A stretch of 64,000 nt of DNA, taken from positions 311,188 to 375,187 of the forward strand of contig NW_003116453.1 of the NCBI RefSeq assembly GCF_000003605.2, given 5' to 3'. A program made the translations under genes and the position numbers. Of the stretch, positions 1 to 11,900 are shown in pieces. A model generated the notes under the pieces. It searched no databases. It was not told the origin of the DNA and saw only the letters and a program-made list of their open reading frames with translations. The stretch comes from Saccoglossus kowalevskii. Taxonomy: Eukaryota; Hemichordata; Enteropneusta; Harrimaniidae. Numbering within the stretch: position 1 is the first letter of the stretch; each line of letters begins with the position of its first letter.

Positions 1-525
1 TAGGGTTGCATCTACTACAAATACTGAGTTAAAATGAATGAAAACAGAATGATCTAATTTTTGTCAATTCGACGGGAGTGTTTTTATTTGTTCCGCGCCT
101 TTACTGGAAATTATAAATTAATCCGAACAATGGGGCGGGCGGGCGATCGTCGTTTATTAGGTAACACACATCGTTGGCCTGTTATGAATTTGGACTGAGG
201 GTTACACAATGCAGCCTGACATGTAGGCGTGAGTGGCGCACCCGCCGGCCGAACGGCATCAGACCCAACGTGTGTTCGGAGCACCGCGGAGGGCGCAACT
301 CACGCGACCTTGTCAGACCATATACTAGTACATCATATGTACATCTCTAGTACGTCCATGGTCATACTGCACACGGTGCAGTACCAGTAGTTGTCATTTA
401 CAGTCACTCGTTTCGATTTATCAATCTCCCTCCAATCACGGAATGGTTCCGGAGTTTTAAAATTTCATTTAGCAAAATTGGAAGAAATATTTACTAGTAT
501 TTGCGCTTGTTACATGCGTTCTTAC

Positions 526-589
526 CGCTAATGAGTTGTTTCGTATCCGGGGTCTCACTATCCCAACATTCTGTGTCATTATCGGCCAT
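526..589 (-). CDS. SLC51A: First coding exon of a third tandem SLC51A-like gene (partial, body off the left edge)
   Basis: Read on the minus strand, an ATG at 589 opens a 64-base exon ending at 526 before a GTAAGA donor. It encodes an N-terminus starting MADNDTECWDSETPD, closely like the first exons of gene 1 (MSNNTSSCPDNEIPD) and gene 2 (MSDNTSCLDNEIPD). Length (64 bases, as in gene 1) and phase (one base over) also match. An N-glycosylation sequon (N4-D-T) sits where the others have one, fitting an extracellular N-terminus. A splice-acceptor-like CTTGCAG ends at 634, at the same distance upstream as in the other copies. Exon 2 (expected 155 bases) is not in positions 1-525, so that stretch is intron 1. 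Whether the full gene is intact cannot be seen. A lone decayed exon is the alternative. Confidence 0.7.
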
Positions 590-649
590 TGTGGATGTGT
601 TAATGTAACTGTCTCCGATCAAAACGGCAAAATCTGCAAGAAATGCAAT

Positions 650-1940
650 CAAGCATAAAAAACGTATCAACCAGCGAAATAAAAAAAATAAGAACTATCA
701 AAAAACACATAAAAATAACACCGGAAACGAAACTGTCAGTTGTCATGGAGTTCTGAATTTATTGTTTATTTGCTTGTATGTTTTTACAGTTTAGGTAATT
801 GCAAACTTGAAAATCCCGCAATGCGATAGTTAAAATAATACAAAATGTGATGTACGTAATAGCATATATCAAAATAATAGTAAATATAATACAATTAAAT
901 AATGTGTAAGACGTCTAAAAAACAATACACGCCGTACAATGCACCAGATTTTAATCTGACTGTATGAAATGTTGTCTCATTTTAAAATAACAACAATTAC
1001 CGTACTGCCTACACTTCGGTATTATGCCATGAAACGACTAACAATCAAAGTACATCCATCATTCAGATGAATTTAAAGCGGGAGGGTCGTCACCTGCGCA
1101 CGCGCGGGAATTGAGTACCAAGCGACTATTGACGCTGCAGTTCGGCGTCTTCTATACGTTTGTGCTGGGATAGCGCTTCCGGTGACGACACAACGCCAAG
1201 CGACAATAACAACACACGCTAAAAATGCAAAGCTTCATGGGTAGACGCTTGTTTGTAAACAATGACAGGCTATGGCCATCTGACGCATGCGCAGATGACG
1301 ACTCCTCCGCTTTAAGACCCGTCCCGAAAGTCATACAAAGACGTGCTACTAGTCATGTTAAGTCATGGCCACCGTGACGGGATTATTATGGCATACCACA
1401 AGCGTGAGCGTGAGCGTGAGCCTGGTTTATACAGCCATCAAATGACCGTAATTTGAATAATTTGTACCATGAATTGTTGCTGTGAATTATATCATAACGT
1501 AACCAGGTTACTGCGTAAAAAACACGGACATTCTATAACGCTCTATAACGCCGTGGTATAAACATTATTCACTCTGCGTCTCGGCGAATAAATTATTAGA
1601 AAAACCTTTGAAACAGAATAAGTATGGAAATAAAAAAATAACCGCAAAGATGCTACGACGCGGATGGCCTTGCGATTTTCGTCGTTCTCATTGACTTATT
1701 ACGGGCGATAAGCATCCTCCGGCATTTCTCTGGAGTAGATGAGCGAAATAAAAACCGTTCGTCGCTTTAAAATCAGACAACTAATAAAGTTGTGTGAGCT
1801 TTGAAGCACACTAAATATAGGGAGGGTGAATTGAACCTCATAGCACTAATGTTAGTTCTCTGAGATTGAACAAAGGGTATGTCACTCCAAAATTGTACAC
1901 TCTAACCTTGGTCGCGTTAACCTTCTGTGCCTACTGAGAG
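650..1940. other. Intergenic, no gene seen
   Basis: AT-rich sequence between the partial SLC51A exon and flank block A. Apart from the TTAA element at 1073-1315 and a short (GTGAGC)n run near 1400, nothing is recognised. Confidence 0.5.
1073..1315. mobile_element. TTAA-flanked miniature element, GTGACGAC/CTCCGC type
   Basis: Begins TTAAAGCGGGAGGGTCGTCAC and ends ATGACGACTCCTCCGCTTTAA; TTAA is at both ends and the inverted repeats are imperfect. Relatives at 30843, 33932 and 44739. TTAA targets are typical of piggyBac- or Kolobok-type transposases. Confidence 0.65.
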
Positions 1941-2726
1941 GCCACTGACCACGGCAACCAGACTACAAAGTGGCACGTAGATATCAAATTATTATAATAT
2001 TAAGAAGCAATTTAGTATTTGCCGTTTTTATCTTTTCAATGCACTTTATGACGGCGCATTGGGTTCAATCACCAGTCTAATAAATAACCCCTGTTTTATT
2101 GACAGATTTACGTACAGTTTATTTGTCTGTGGCTAGGCTCACCGCGACACCTACGCCAAGTTGTTAAAACGGGAGAGTTTGAATGCTTCGGCAATTTTAA
2201 TCTGAAATCTTCCCAAGTAGAATATCATGAAATTACAATACTAACGTACAAAAAATGAAATACGTTCTTGATATCTGGTTGACGGTATCTTGATGTTTCA
2301 ACTGTGAGTGAATGCACTTCTCAAAGAATGACGTCACCATTTAAACGATTTGTGTCTCAAGCCGCTGACAACGATCGCTGATAGTACCGAAAACGCAGTA
2401 CCAAGCCTCTGTACGTACGGAAAATATTGCGATTAATTTTGAGCTCCCTCAATCTGATTAAGATTAGAGTTCGCTATAACGCTTAATGAGGTAGTATGTC
2501 AAATGAGGTATGTCGACCACTAAATGGCGCTGTTGCGAAGAGAAGAAAACGATATTATTCCCCCAATGTAATATCCAAAAATAACAAAATGGGAGTATTG
2601 AGCATAATTCGAATCTAAGTTGGCGCCAGGCGTTGAATCTGAATTTGTGGAAGCGATCGTATATGAGGGGTAGGCTAGCCATCCATTCATACGTGACCCG
2701 TGTTTCGTGGGTACTAGTAAGAAACA

Positions 2727-2859
2727 TTAAAGGTCGGTGGTCATCGCGCAGCGCGTGTTCGAAATTCATGTAAACAAACAATGTATTTTACACGCGTTGT
2801 ATGCGTCGCTATGAGTTCCATATCGAACAGGACGCGGCACGACGACCACCGCCATTTAA
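2727..2859. mobile_element. 133-bp TTAA-flanked miniature element, GTCGTCGCGC type
   Basis: TTAA at both ends, with inverted termini GGTCGGTGGTCATCGCGC and GCACGACGACCACCGCC. The interior contains AACAATGTATTTTACACGCG and CATATCGAACAGGACGCG. Confidence 0.72.
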
Positions 2860-4108
2860 TCGATACGTTACGTCCGTGGACACGACCGTTGTGTATTGCC
2901 TTGTGAGAGATTTTTGTTTTGGGGGGATACCGTCCATGAAACACGATGGGATAGCTAGTTAGCTTATTTGAATCACTGAGATACTCGTTCTTTCTCGTTC
3001 TGCATATTTCTATTACCCGTTGATGTTTATTATATTAAATCGTAAACTTATCGGTCAAGTATTACAATATTGTAGTTTGGGTACATAACTTTGATTGGTA
3101 TTGATCTTTTACTGCACGTAGGCACAAGCTGTCAGGAATTTCTAAATAAGCCGCTTTACTTTCGCAAGAGATACATTTCGCAGATTTCGTGAAAACGCTA
3201 ATTTTAGGACACGGAGAGTCAGTGATTTTTCGCGAAACGGTTTCTTCAAAAATACCATAAATTCCTAAATTCGTAAAAATTTCTAACAGTGAAAATTACC
3301 GGTTTGCAGCATTCATAAATTACTTCACGGAAGCTTGGCAGTGTGTTATTAATTTGTCGCGTCGAATGCACGAATGACCCTGTAATTTCAACAAATTCGT
3401 TTGACACGTATTTGATTTTATCTTGGGGTCGAATATAATATGCAATAAAGACCCTCGTGCATTATCCTATATAACTTGAGAAGACAGAAATGACGAATGA
3501 ACGACTTCTCTCAAGATATCAAAGACGATACATTTCTAAACAAAATTACATTAATAGCGCGTCACTTGTTTTCTCCGATCTCACATAAAATACGGATTTC
3601 GCATATGTCTTTCAGATTAAATGCGCATTCGATTTGAAATTTACATGCAAACAAACAAACTTGCCAAATAGGTCGGTCATTTTCATCATTTCCTTATCTA
3701 CCTGCGTGAACTATCACGTGTTTTTATTAGTGATTACCCAATTGACAACTTTCGCGACGAATGCATAAAAAAAATGGAGGAAATTTCGCTGACTAAAACG
3801 TTGCTCACATATACTATACTGTGCCAGGAATTATCATGTAAGGTCATCAGGATAATGATGCAAAGTACGCACCAATTACATGACCACACTGGCCTGGTGA
3901 AGCCTACTTCATGTAATTGCATCATATCACGGAGAGGTCTCTACCCGACACCGCCAGGTACGGCCAATTAATATGTGTAAATCCATATTGCAAACAATGT
4001 GCATGACAGCTGATGTTTTATGTACTGAAATCATTGACTCGAGATTTTAAAAAAAATCTCTTAATTCAAATAATTATTGAAATTAAATCTCAAACCATAT
4101 TTTCAGGA

Positions 4109-4241
4109 TTAAAAGGGTGGCAGTCGTCACGCCGCGTCCTGCTCGATGTGGGACTCATAACGACGTATACAACGCGTGTAAAATACATTGTTTATTTACA
4201 TGTAATTCGAACACGCGCTGCGCGATGACCACCGCGCTTTA
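4109..4241. mobile_element. 133-bp TTAA-type miniature element (inverse orientation)
   Basis: Same family as 2727-2859 in opposite orientation: GGCAGTCGTCACGCCGCGTC at the left, GCGCGATGACCACCGCGC at the right. The right TTAA is mutated to TTAG. Confidence 0.7.
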
Positions 4242-4418
4242 GAAAAAGTAAATTCAGAGTTTACATGACATAACACAGCCAATAAGAACGTTGGTTGGGC
4301 TTCAAGACTATCCGAAATACGAAGACCCTGCATATGTGAATTGACATTTCTCTGGCACTGAAGAAGAGATGGCAAAGAGATGTTACCACCATTTTTATCT
4401 GGACTCCTTTTTCTCATA

Positions 4419-4551
4419 TTACAGGGCGATGGTCGTTGCGCAGCTCATGTTCGAATTTAATGTGAACAAACAATGTATTTTACACGTGTTGTGTTCGTCG
4501 CTATGAGTCCCATATCGAACAGGACGCGACGCGACGACCACCGCCCTTTAA
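4419..4551. mobile_element. 133-bp TTAA-type miniature element
   Basis: Same family: GATGGTCGTTGCGC left, GCGACGACCACCGCCC right, right TTAA intact. It lies 180 bp from the inverse copy at 4109, so the pair could fold back. Confidence 0.7.
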
Positions 4552-4750
4552 ATATATATCTGCCATTCAAAGTAGTGTACAGGACGATCACTTTTGATCG
4601 CACTCAAGTCTCCGAGTTGAAGAGTTTTGGCACACACTTGTATTAATCATTAGAAATAATCAGCTAGTCAAGCAAATAAAGTGTGAAAACATAGTGAGAA
4701 TTGTATATACATTAGACGATAGTAAAGTGCGAGTAGATAGATCGACCTAC

Positions 4751-4850
4751 CAAATGTACAGGGACTTGATGCTGAACGTCTTGTTTCAAACCAGTTCTTC
4801 CACCTGCGATAAGAAAATATAAATACTATTACAAAACCTTTATTTTTATA
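4751..4850 (-). promoter_or_regulatory. TATA box plus non-coding first-exon-like module (block A)
   Basis: On the minus strand TATAAAAATA (4841-4850) is followed by about 90 bases ending at a GTAGGT donor (exon end 4751). The expected transcription start is near 4820. The module recurs in blocks B and C at matching places, with the donor kept each time. No ATG-led frame is conserved, so a non-coding first exon spliced to the SLC51A coding exon is the simplest reading. Confidence 0.5.
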
Positions 4851-5408
4851 GCAAAAATCTAACACACCCTATGATAATATAATAATGATCGACATATTTA
4901 TAACGCTGTGGCGTAAAGAAAAAGTTAACGTTTTAAAAATCACGACCGTTTACTTTCCTTGTAGTTCTCGGCCTCGGAGTTTTAAAATATCGACTATCAA
5001 TACTTTATGTGATATTTGGTGAATTAGCTTGTACATTGTATTTATGTTGTGTTGACGATGCAGATATCGGATGAAATATGTATCCTTGCAGTTCAGTATG
5101 AAAATGTGGATTCCAACAAGAATGTAATTTAAGGGCGTGTCTACTTGCCACTTCAGTTCGTGACAGCAGACTCACTGTTAAACTTAGATTTTCTTGCTGG
5201 ATGAAAGGTGATCGCGATAGAAAACTGAAGCCAAAATATCATTATGACTTAAGCACTCACAGGGTAGGAGCACGTCTTTCTCCGTCGAGAACATTTTTTT
5301 AAAGACTTCTGTCCAATATAAAGCATACAAAAAATTATAAAATATATAAAACGTACAGGCAGTGAATGCCAACTTGGTTTCAATCATCGGAGACAGTTAC
5401 TCTTTTTG

Positions 5409-5443
5409 ACCAATCACAACACATATATAAATACCGTATCACA
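5409..5443 (+). promoter_or_regulatory. CCAAT box and TATA-like run (ancestral state of the block B array)
   Basis: GACCAATCACAAC is followed after 3-4 bases by ATATATAAATACC. In block B the same order is kept after the minisatellite (ACCAATCACAACAC then TTTATTAATACC at about 16535-16562). It could be a plus-strand promoter, or a distal element for the minus-strand gene, since NF-Y sites act in both orientations. Confidence 0.35.
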
Positions 5444-5655
5444 AGTCACTCACTACCTAACAGTGGTACCGTCAATAAACTATACCCAGGCCTCGTCGCA
5501 CACAAGTAGACGCAAATAAAAACGTCATTTCAGTTAAAAAAACAAATAATGAACATAGAAAGTGTGTGCGGCTATTCACCTAGTTATAGGGTCACTTTTT
5601 AATTGACACTATAACTGTCTGGCTGTAAAATTGAACAAACACCGTAACGGTTTAC

Positions 5656-5735
5656 CTTGAAGTAAGTGGGGCTCCTCTTTGAAAACCATAAATTTGCCAA
5701 TTCGCACCAGGCGTGACTCTCGCTAGTAGCGCGAT
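5656..5735 (-). promoter_or_regulatory. Donor-bearing conserved segment (block A)
   Basis: A conserved stretch on the minus strand ends CTTCAAG before GTAAAC. It contains TTTATGGTTTT, giving a short ATG-led frame to the donor. Relatives at 16736, 17792 and 36258 keep a GTAA donor; those at 30750 and 33840 have GTCGAC instead. It may be a second, more distal non-coding exon. Confidence 0.35.
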
Positions 5736-7589
5736 AAAGTAATCACAGTTCACTGTCGTGATAGGGGGACTGTGCACAGTTGTAGGTAAAAGTTTACCGT
5801 ACTTGTTTGTGTCCACTTGTGTTTCACTGTGCTCATATTTGACATTGACCTTGTGGCATATACCTGTACTTAGCAAACATCATTCTTGTAATGCAGCACA
5901 CACGATTTTTAGCGCAACATCAGGCAGTAAAACATTACACTGATAGGGTTTACCCTTGACCTTAGAACTACTGATGTGACAATAGGTTCTTGCTGAAAAT
6001 TGCGCATACCATCTCTCATCATACCACCTCAAAATTTTGTTTTACCGCAATTCCAGTAGAACACCGATATTTCGGAGTAAATACAACAATCATATGTAAA
6101 ATAACTACGTATTCTGTTTTCATTAATTAAGTTTTCGAAAATAGTATTGTCTGAATACACCTGAAATATACGAACCATTCACCATACAGAAAATGTTTAT
6201 TCCAATTAAGCATAGTGATAAATTATACATGGTTTTTAATGAATAATTATTTTGAAATTATGCACACAACCTCGCCTTTTTAAAAATAAGCGCAAGCGCT
6301 AATCGACAGTTGTAGTGTTACTATGTTATTGCTAAATGTACTTGATTTGGTAGTTGAATTGGCAATTCAAACAGACAATTAAAAATTGTCGTGGCTCTTC
6401 ACAAATTGAACATTTAACCTTTTCTTCTTGATAAATATCTGCTCACATTTTAAAAATTTCTCCCTCCCCTAACGACCTCCTTCAATTCTTTTGCGACTAT
6501 GGAGAGTTTAGCAGAGTTATGACCTCTACTTTGAAATTGTATACATTACCCTGCCACTGTGATTGCATTTTTAAGAATATTCAAAATGTCGGGCTCAAAA
6601 CAATTGACGCTTCATGTACACATGAATAACCCATCCCATTTGCATTCACACTTTGTATGATCTGCAGAAATATCTTTCTTTGCCCCCCCCTCCATCAAAT
6701 AATATGGGCTTTGGTTTGTGTATAGTTCTTGGTCACCGTCGATCGGTTGTCTTGGTTTTATTCACTGTCCAAGCACCTTAGTAAAGGGTCTTAGTGCACG
6801 TTAGTGTAACTCCAGACGTAGCCGTGGATGATACAGTTACAATACACGTAGTATGCTATATCTACAATTTTATCACGTGTCTTAGGCTGAACATCAAAAG
6901 GGTCGACCCCTACCCCGGGTGAGTATGTCACAGACTCAATGGGAAGGCCAATTCCACCGGCCGAGATTCATTCACTAACGAATGCGACTTTGAGGGAACC
7001 TTGGTTAAGGTCCACAGGTGCTTGTGTTCGACCGGGCCTGGTTGACGCTGTTGGATAGCGCATTAAAATCGCCATTTGATAGAGATCGCCACACAGCCCT
7101 GTCATGTAGTCCCAAACATGAATGTGACTCCTGTGGCAAAATGCACTATGTGTCAGCAATAGCACTTGCAATTTGCACATACAAAAAAAAGTCAGGAGAG
7201 ACAACAGTGACACTCAATGTCAAGAACTGTCGCCCTTGAAAAAAGTAGCCTACAACTGGGTGCACCAAGCACGAGTCTTGTGTCACGCACTGCCTTCATA
7301 TTTAGACACTCCCTAAAATTTTAATTTTATTGGAATCTATATTTTATACTATAACTGCCGAGTATTCAAAAGAACCGCCAGCAATTTAGACTGAGACAGA
7401 ATTTCGACGTAATGCTTAGTCACGTCTACTGGACTGACTAAAGGGTATATGGTCACGTTTATTTAAAATGTGAGCATATATTCTGACTCGGGGTAATATT
7501 TTAACTGACGTGCTACGATATTCGTCAGATGTTGTCGAAATAAATCAAACCCATGCTGTAAATAGGTTGGCACAATGCATGGTTAATGC

Positions 7590-7700
7590 ACAGTTCCTCT
7601 ATCTGACTCCCTCGGCCCGGGTGTAAACGGTTTGTTTACCCGCAATGCTGTTCGAGACAAAAGTACGCTAGTCGTTTCCAGACCGGGGATAGAGGGACCG
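7590..7700. mobile_element. 111-bp miniature transposon with terminal inverted repeats and 9-10-bp direct repeats
   Basis: Ends ACAGTTCCTCTATC and GATAGAGGGACCG are inverted repeats with two mismatches. TGGTTAATGC flanks both sides (7580-7589, 7701-7710). The interior has a GGGTGTAAAC..GTTTACCC hairpin. It is non-autonomous, and the superfamily is uncertain. Confidence 0.65.
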
Positions 7701-8141
7701 TGGTTAATGCTATAGTCAAAACGAGTCCCGAGTAGAGTCAAACATCGCTGCTACTGGTCTGACTAAATGGGCCATTAGTGTAACCATTTTGTATAGCTAT
7801 ATGTTACACCTTGAGATTAGAGTCTCCCTTGCAATTCAGTTTTTATCGAGTTTTTTTTAAAATAACTGTGCACATTTTACCTGTTCACACGATCTCTAAG
7901 CACCGACTTATGTTTTTGACTACTTATTTACTACACCCACTAAATAACGTAAATATACCATATTACTGTATTTTTCTGCTAAACAAATGATTTGTTTGGA
8001 CTAACAACGTACAAACGTGTAATTACTAGTATTATAATCATTCGTGGCAAAAATGGGGAAACAAGATTTGTAATTATGGTAGCCATTTTAGAAATAAACA
8101 ATTCATATGACGCCCAATATACTTTGAGGTAATAGTATAAC

Positions 8142-8175
8142 CATGGAGCTAAAACAAGATTATTTTACCTCCATG
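8142..8175. mobile_element. CATRGA micro-hairpin with 7-bp direct repeats
   Basis: Arms CATGGAGCTAAAA and TTTTACCTCCATG pair with one mismatch around an 8-base loop. The flanks are GTATAAC on both sides (8135-8141 and 8176-8182), an exact 7-bp direct repeat. Confidence 0.7.
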
Positions 8176-8950
8176 GTATAACCAACTAAATCTATGGTCG
8201 TGTGAAGTCTACTGTAAACAGAGTTAACAGTAAAACAAACTAACTGCAATGTCTTCTAGTGCGATTCAAACACAGACAGTTATTAGTAATGAATGAAGCA
8301 TTTTAATACAGAATAAATATGCAGGCATCATGGATAAAATAGTTTCACTGAATATATATATATAAATATATAAACAGAAAATAGTTATACGGCAACAAAT
8401 ACAGACGCAACGCAACACATAGATAGAACTCTGAGACATGGTGGTTTGTTTAGCTCCGTGCTCCGATCAATAGCTCCGAATTGAATCGTACGTGTATAGT
8501 CGTTAACACAACACACATATCCTATGAAAAGTGACTAATAATATCTGATGTGCATATATAAAATGAGCGAAGTGTCCGGGCCCGCCGATTAATGAATATC
8601 ATGCGAATACACTGATGTTATATTCTAATAAGAGGATCGATGCGTCGAAATGCACCCGAATTTATCAGCAATCATATTACAGAATATGTGCGTTGATTAT
8701 TTCTGCTGTCCGTGCGGTCGTGAATTGATTAGCCTCTTCTCAACAAGAATCAATATTGCTATCTTGTTTCCCACGTCACAAATTTGGTGGGGTTTCTCAA
8801 TTCTTCTCCTGTTATGTATAACATTGATTCAACTTTTTTGATTATAATAGTTTTGTCATTACTGCGTGAGTTTGTAAGCCAACACCAGTGGGCGCACGTC
8901 AAACACTAATGACAAGTTTACGTGATAACAAGCGCAGGTATCGAAGTAGT

Positions 8951-11900
8951 CTATTCCTGAATTTCAGAATTCTGAAGCTTCTCCATGGCAACATTTGTCA
9001 GACCACCGTTTGTATGACAATTACATACACCGTTTGCTTCTTCGTTTTTACTGCTGAATTTAACCAAATAAGGACTGTTGGGAGGAGTTTTGAAGGATGT
9101 GATGTAACTTTTGCCCGCTTCGATGGCCTCATCTGCCGACATCACCTGCTCTAAGTTTCCATGACTACGTGTACGGAAGAGAAGTCGCGAGAAGATGTTG
9201 ATGAGGAAGAACTCACAGATGATAAGAAAGTTGTAAATGTCTAGAAGGAAAAAAATATAAAAACATGTATGTTAAAAGCATTTTTTTCATTCAAGTTGAA
9301 CATTGCATTTGTTTATAATACACCAAGATAAAATTACTGTAGATTTGAATTCATAATACTGATATAAATACACCTTTACATAAATACATATTCCTCTGGC
9401 AACAAAGCGCTTCTGTCGCGGAAAGGGTGCGATAAAAGTTGTTCACGTCGTCAATATACAAGTATATTATGTTGATATATATATCATCAATGAAAAATAT
9501 TGTTTTTGAGATATATACTAAATATTAAATGATGACGGACTACATAAAAAAACACAGTTAGAACGACACTGATATCACCCATCTACGTCATGACGTCACA
9601 GAAGCGGTCCAACGTCAGAGGGCGTGACTTATAGGAAATGGGTGCCAGTAGTCGACAACCCAAGATAATATTTTATTTACAGTATACGCGTAATACTGAC
9701 ATGAATACACCTTTACATCACTTTCACCTAGCTACTTCATGACGTCACAGAAGCGGTTCGCCGCGAGAGGGCGCTACTTATAGGAAGGAGGGATATTCGA
9801 CAACTCAAGATAATAATATACTTACAGTACACGCGTGCACGGTTATCTAACAGATCAGTGCACGTTATTACACCAGCATTAGATAGAGTAGTTAACACGC
9901 CCAGTTGAACATTGCCAAATATAAGGGTTAACTGAATGGATAAGAACTTGAACGTGATTTTATAGTCTTTTAACGGTTCCTTCGATATACCGTGTAAAAT
10001 GCTGATAGCTTGGATGGCTGTAAGTGTCGATGTAATGGAAATAATGGATATCCACAAATACGGTTCGCCTATGCCAACCTTGAGAAACGAAGAAAACAGA
10101 AATCACGTTGAAATCACTTTTGATTTAAAAGGAAATGCACACTAACGCATTGTGAGCATTAAATAAATACTTCAAGTATAAAGTCTCGACCTACCACTCC
10201 TGGTGTAAATTTCCCATCAACCCACAGCACAACGGCAGCAAACAGCACAAGAGGACGGATAATTGCTACTTGTAAAACAGCTCGTCTCAACCACCGACCA
10301 GTTCGTCTGAAATATATTGGTATTATCTCTTCAAATTTTCAACATTGAAACAGACGTGACGATTTCTATTCCATTGATCATGTGGTGTGGTAAGTAATCC
10401 AAGGACCATTTTGTCAATGACATGTTTTGCAAGTACAATAATGTTATGTTACCAGGCAAACCATGTACCGGATGTGTGAGTTGAACGACGGGATGGAGGG
10501 TGTAGTGATAACAAAGAAACACATTTTGAAATACTGTAGATTGCTTCATTTCTACTTGGAATTTAGTTTCGCAATTTTCGCTGAAGGAACACTAGTGTAT
10601 CTATGGGAGCGGTTTTTACATGAAATGTGAACTCGCGTTGCGTTGACGACGACCACCACCCTTTAAGTGATGTATTATGATGTATTTTGTTGGAAAGGAC
10701 GTTATGTGTAAAATAGCTCTACTTTTCAAATGTTTTGCTCAAATTGTTGGTCACGGAAAGATCAATACAACTTTTTCATAAAATTGCGTCCCTAGCAACG
10801 ATACTCTTCTGTGGCGTCTAAATGATGTAAACGGTGAAAACAATGTCGTTCAACACACGCAAAGTAATATCTACTTAACACGACACTGTGGCTGGTTATG
10901 TGGTCGTTTGTAATATATTAGTAGTATATCTCTAAAAGCATTAAATTTTACTAACAGATGATTACTAATCAAACGAATATCACGTGGACGCCCTTTCTGT
11001 CACCACCTGCGTCACGGAAGTTTTTTTCGACGCTAGAGGGCGTTACTTGTCTTGCAGGGTGGATTTGTATTAATCCGTTGAATGTATATACTCACTCAGT
11101 TACTGTGACCGATGGTATGCACAAACAACAACACAACAGTGGCAATGTAGTGATTTTCATCTCTTTATTTCTCAGTGTTTGGTGCATTGCATCCGATCCG
11201 CCATAGTAATCAATGATTAGTGTGACAAACATGTATAAAGTTACGGAAAGATAACTGTAAAGAAAAAAAAAGAAAANNNNNNNNNNNNNNNNNNNNNNNN
11301 NNNNNNNNNNNNNNNNNNNNNNNNNNNNNNNNNNNNNNNNNNNNNNNNNNNNNNNNNNNNNNNNNNNNNNNNNNNNNNNNNNNNNNNNNNNNNNNNNNNN
11401 NNNNNNNNNNNNNNNNNNNNNNNNNNNNNNNNNNNNNNNNNNNNNNNNNNNNNNNNNNNNNNNNNNNNNNNNNNNNNNNNNNNNNNNNNNNNNNNNNNNN
11501 NNNNNNNNNNNNNNNNNNNNNNNNNNNNNCATTTCAAAAACTTGTTGGCTCCATTTTAACTATTGTCTCTCTAATATTATCATGGTTTCGGTTCATTTTG
11601 TAGAAAGAGATAGATAAGTGCGTGATTGCAATAAATGCATTACACGTGTTTTACTTACATAGATGCTGTAAAGTTTGTCATCATTGCAGCACGTGGTATG
11701 AATAGAGAAATACAACTTGTGATACTGAATACCTATATATGAAAATAAATTGAAAAAATTACTTCCGGTTTTAGAAAAAAAAAATCTTTTTAAATAATCG
11801 AACTTATCGTACCAGTATCCGACACTAAATTTACTAAGAATTAGTGATACATTGCAGTGTGTTTTGTCACATAAATTACATTCTACGTGTGGGACTACAT

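Larger units (their letters stand above)
1950..5900 (-). repeat. 5'-flank block A (upstream of the partial SLC51A gene)
   Basis: This stretch is collinear with blocks B (14090-17900) and C (27660-36330). Landmarks shared in order: a TGGCACGTA / TATTTGCCG segment near 1970-2040, a GACAACGATCGCTGATA segment near 2370 (also at 28190), the TATA/exon module near 4751-4850, a GACATATTTATAACG segment near 4890, CCAAT + TATATAAATA near 5410-5440, and a donor-bearing segment near 5656. The block lies 1.4-5.3 kb upstream of the ATG at 589. Copies are heavily diverged and interrupted by miniature transposons. Confidence 0.65.
5950..8940. other. Intergenic downstream of gene 1, no gene seen
   Basis: Contains the 111-bp element (7590-7700), a micro-hairpin (8142-8175) and a segment near 6900-7050 weakly related to 11990-12110 and 23600-23690, possibly an old interspersed repeat. 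The part from about 8270 resembles 20050-20900 behind gene 2, so it is probably the gene's 3' flank or UTR. Confidence 0.45.

Noticed and set aside
11092-11537. Open frames running through N
   Set aside because: They span the assembly gap 11277-11529. Only the part 11096-11254 is coding, as exon 4 of gene 1.
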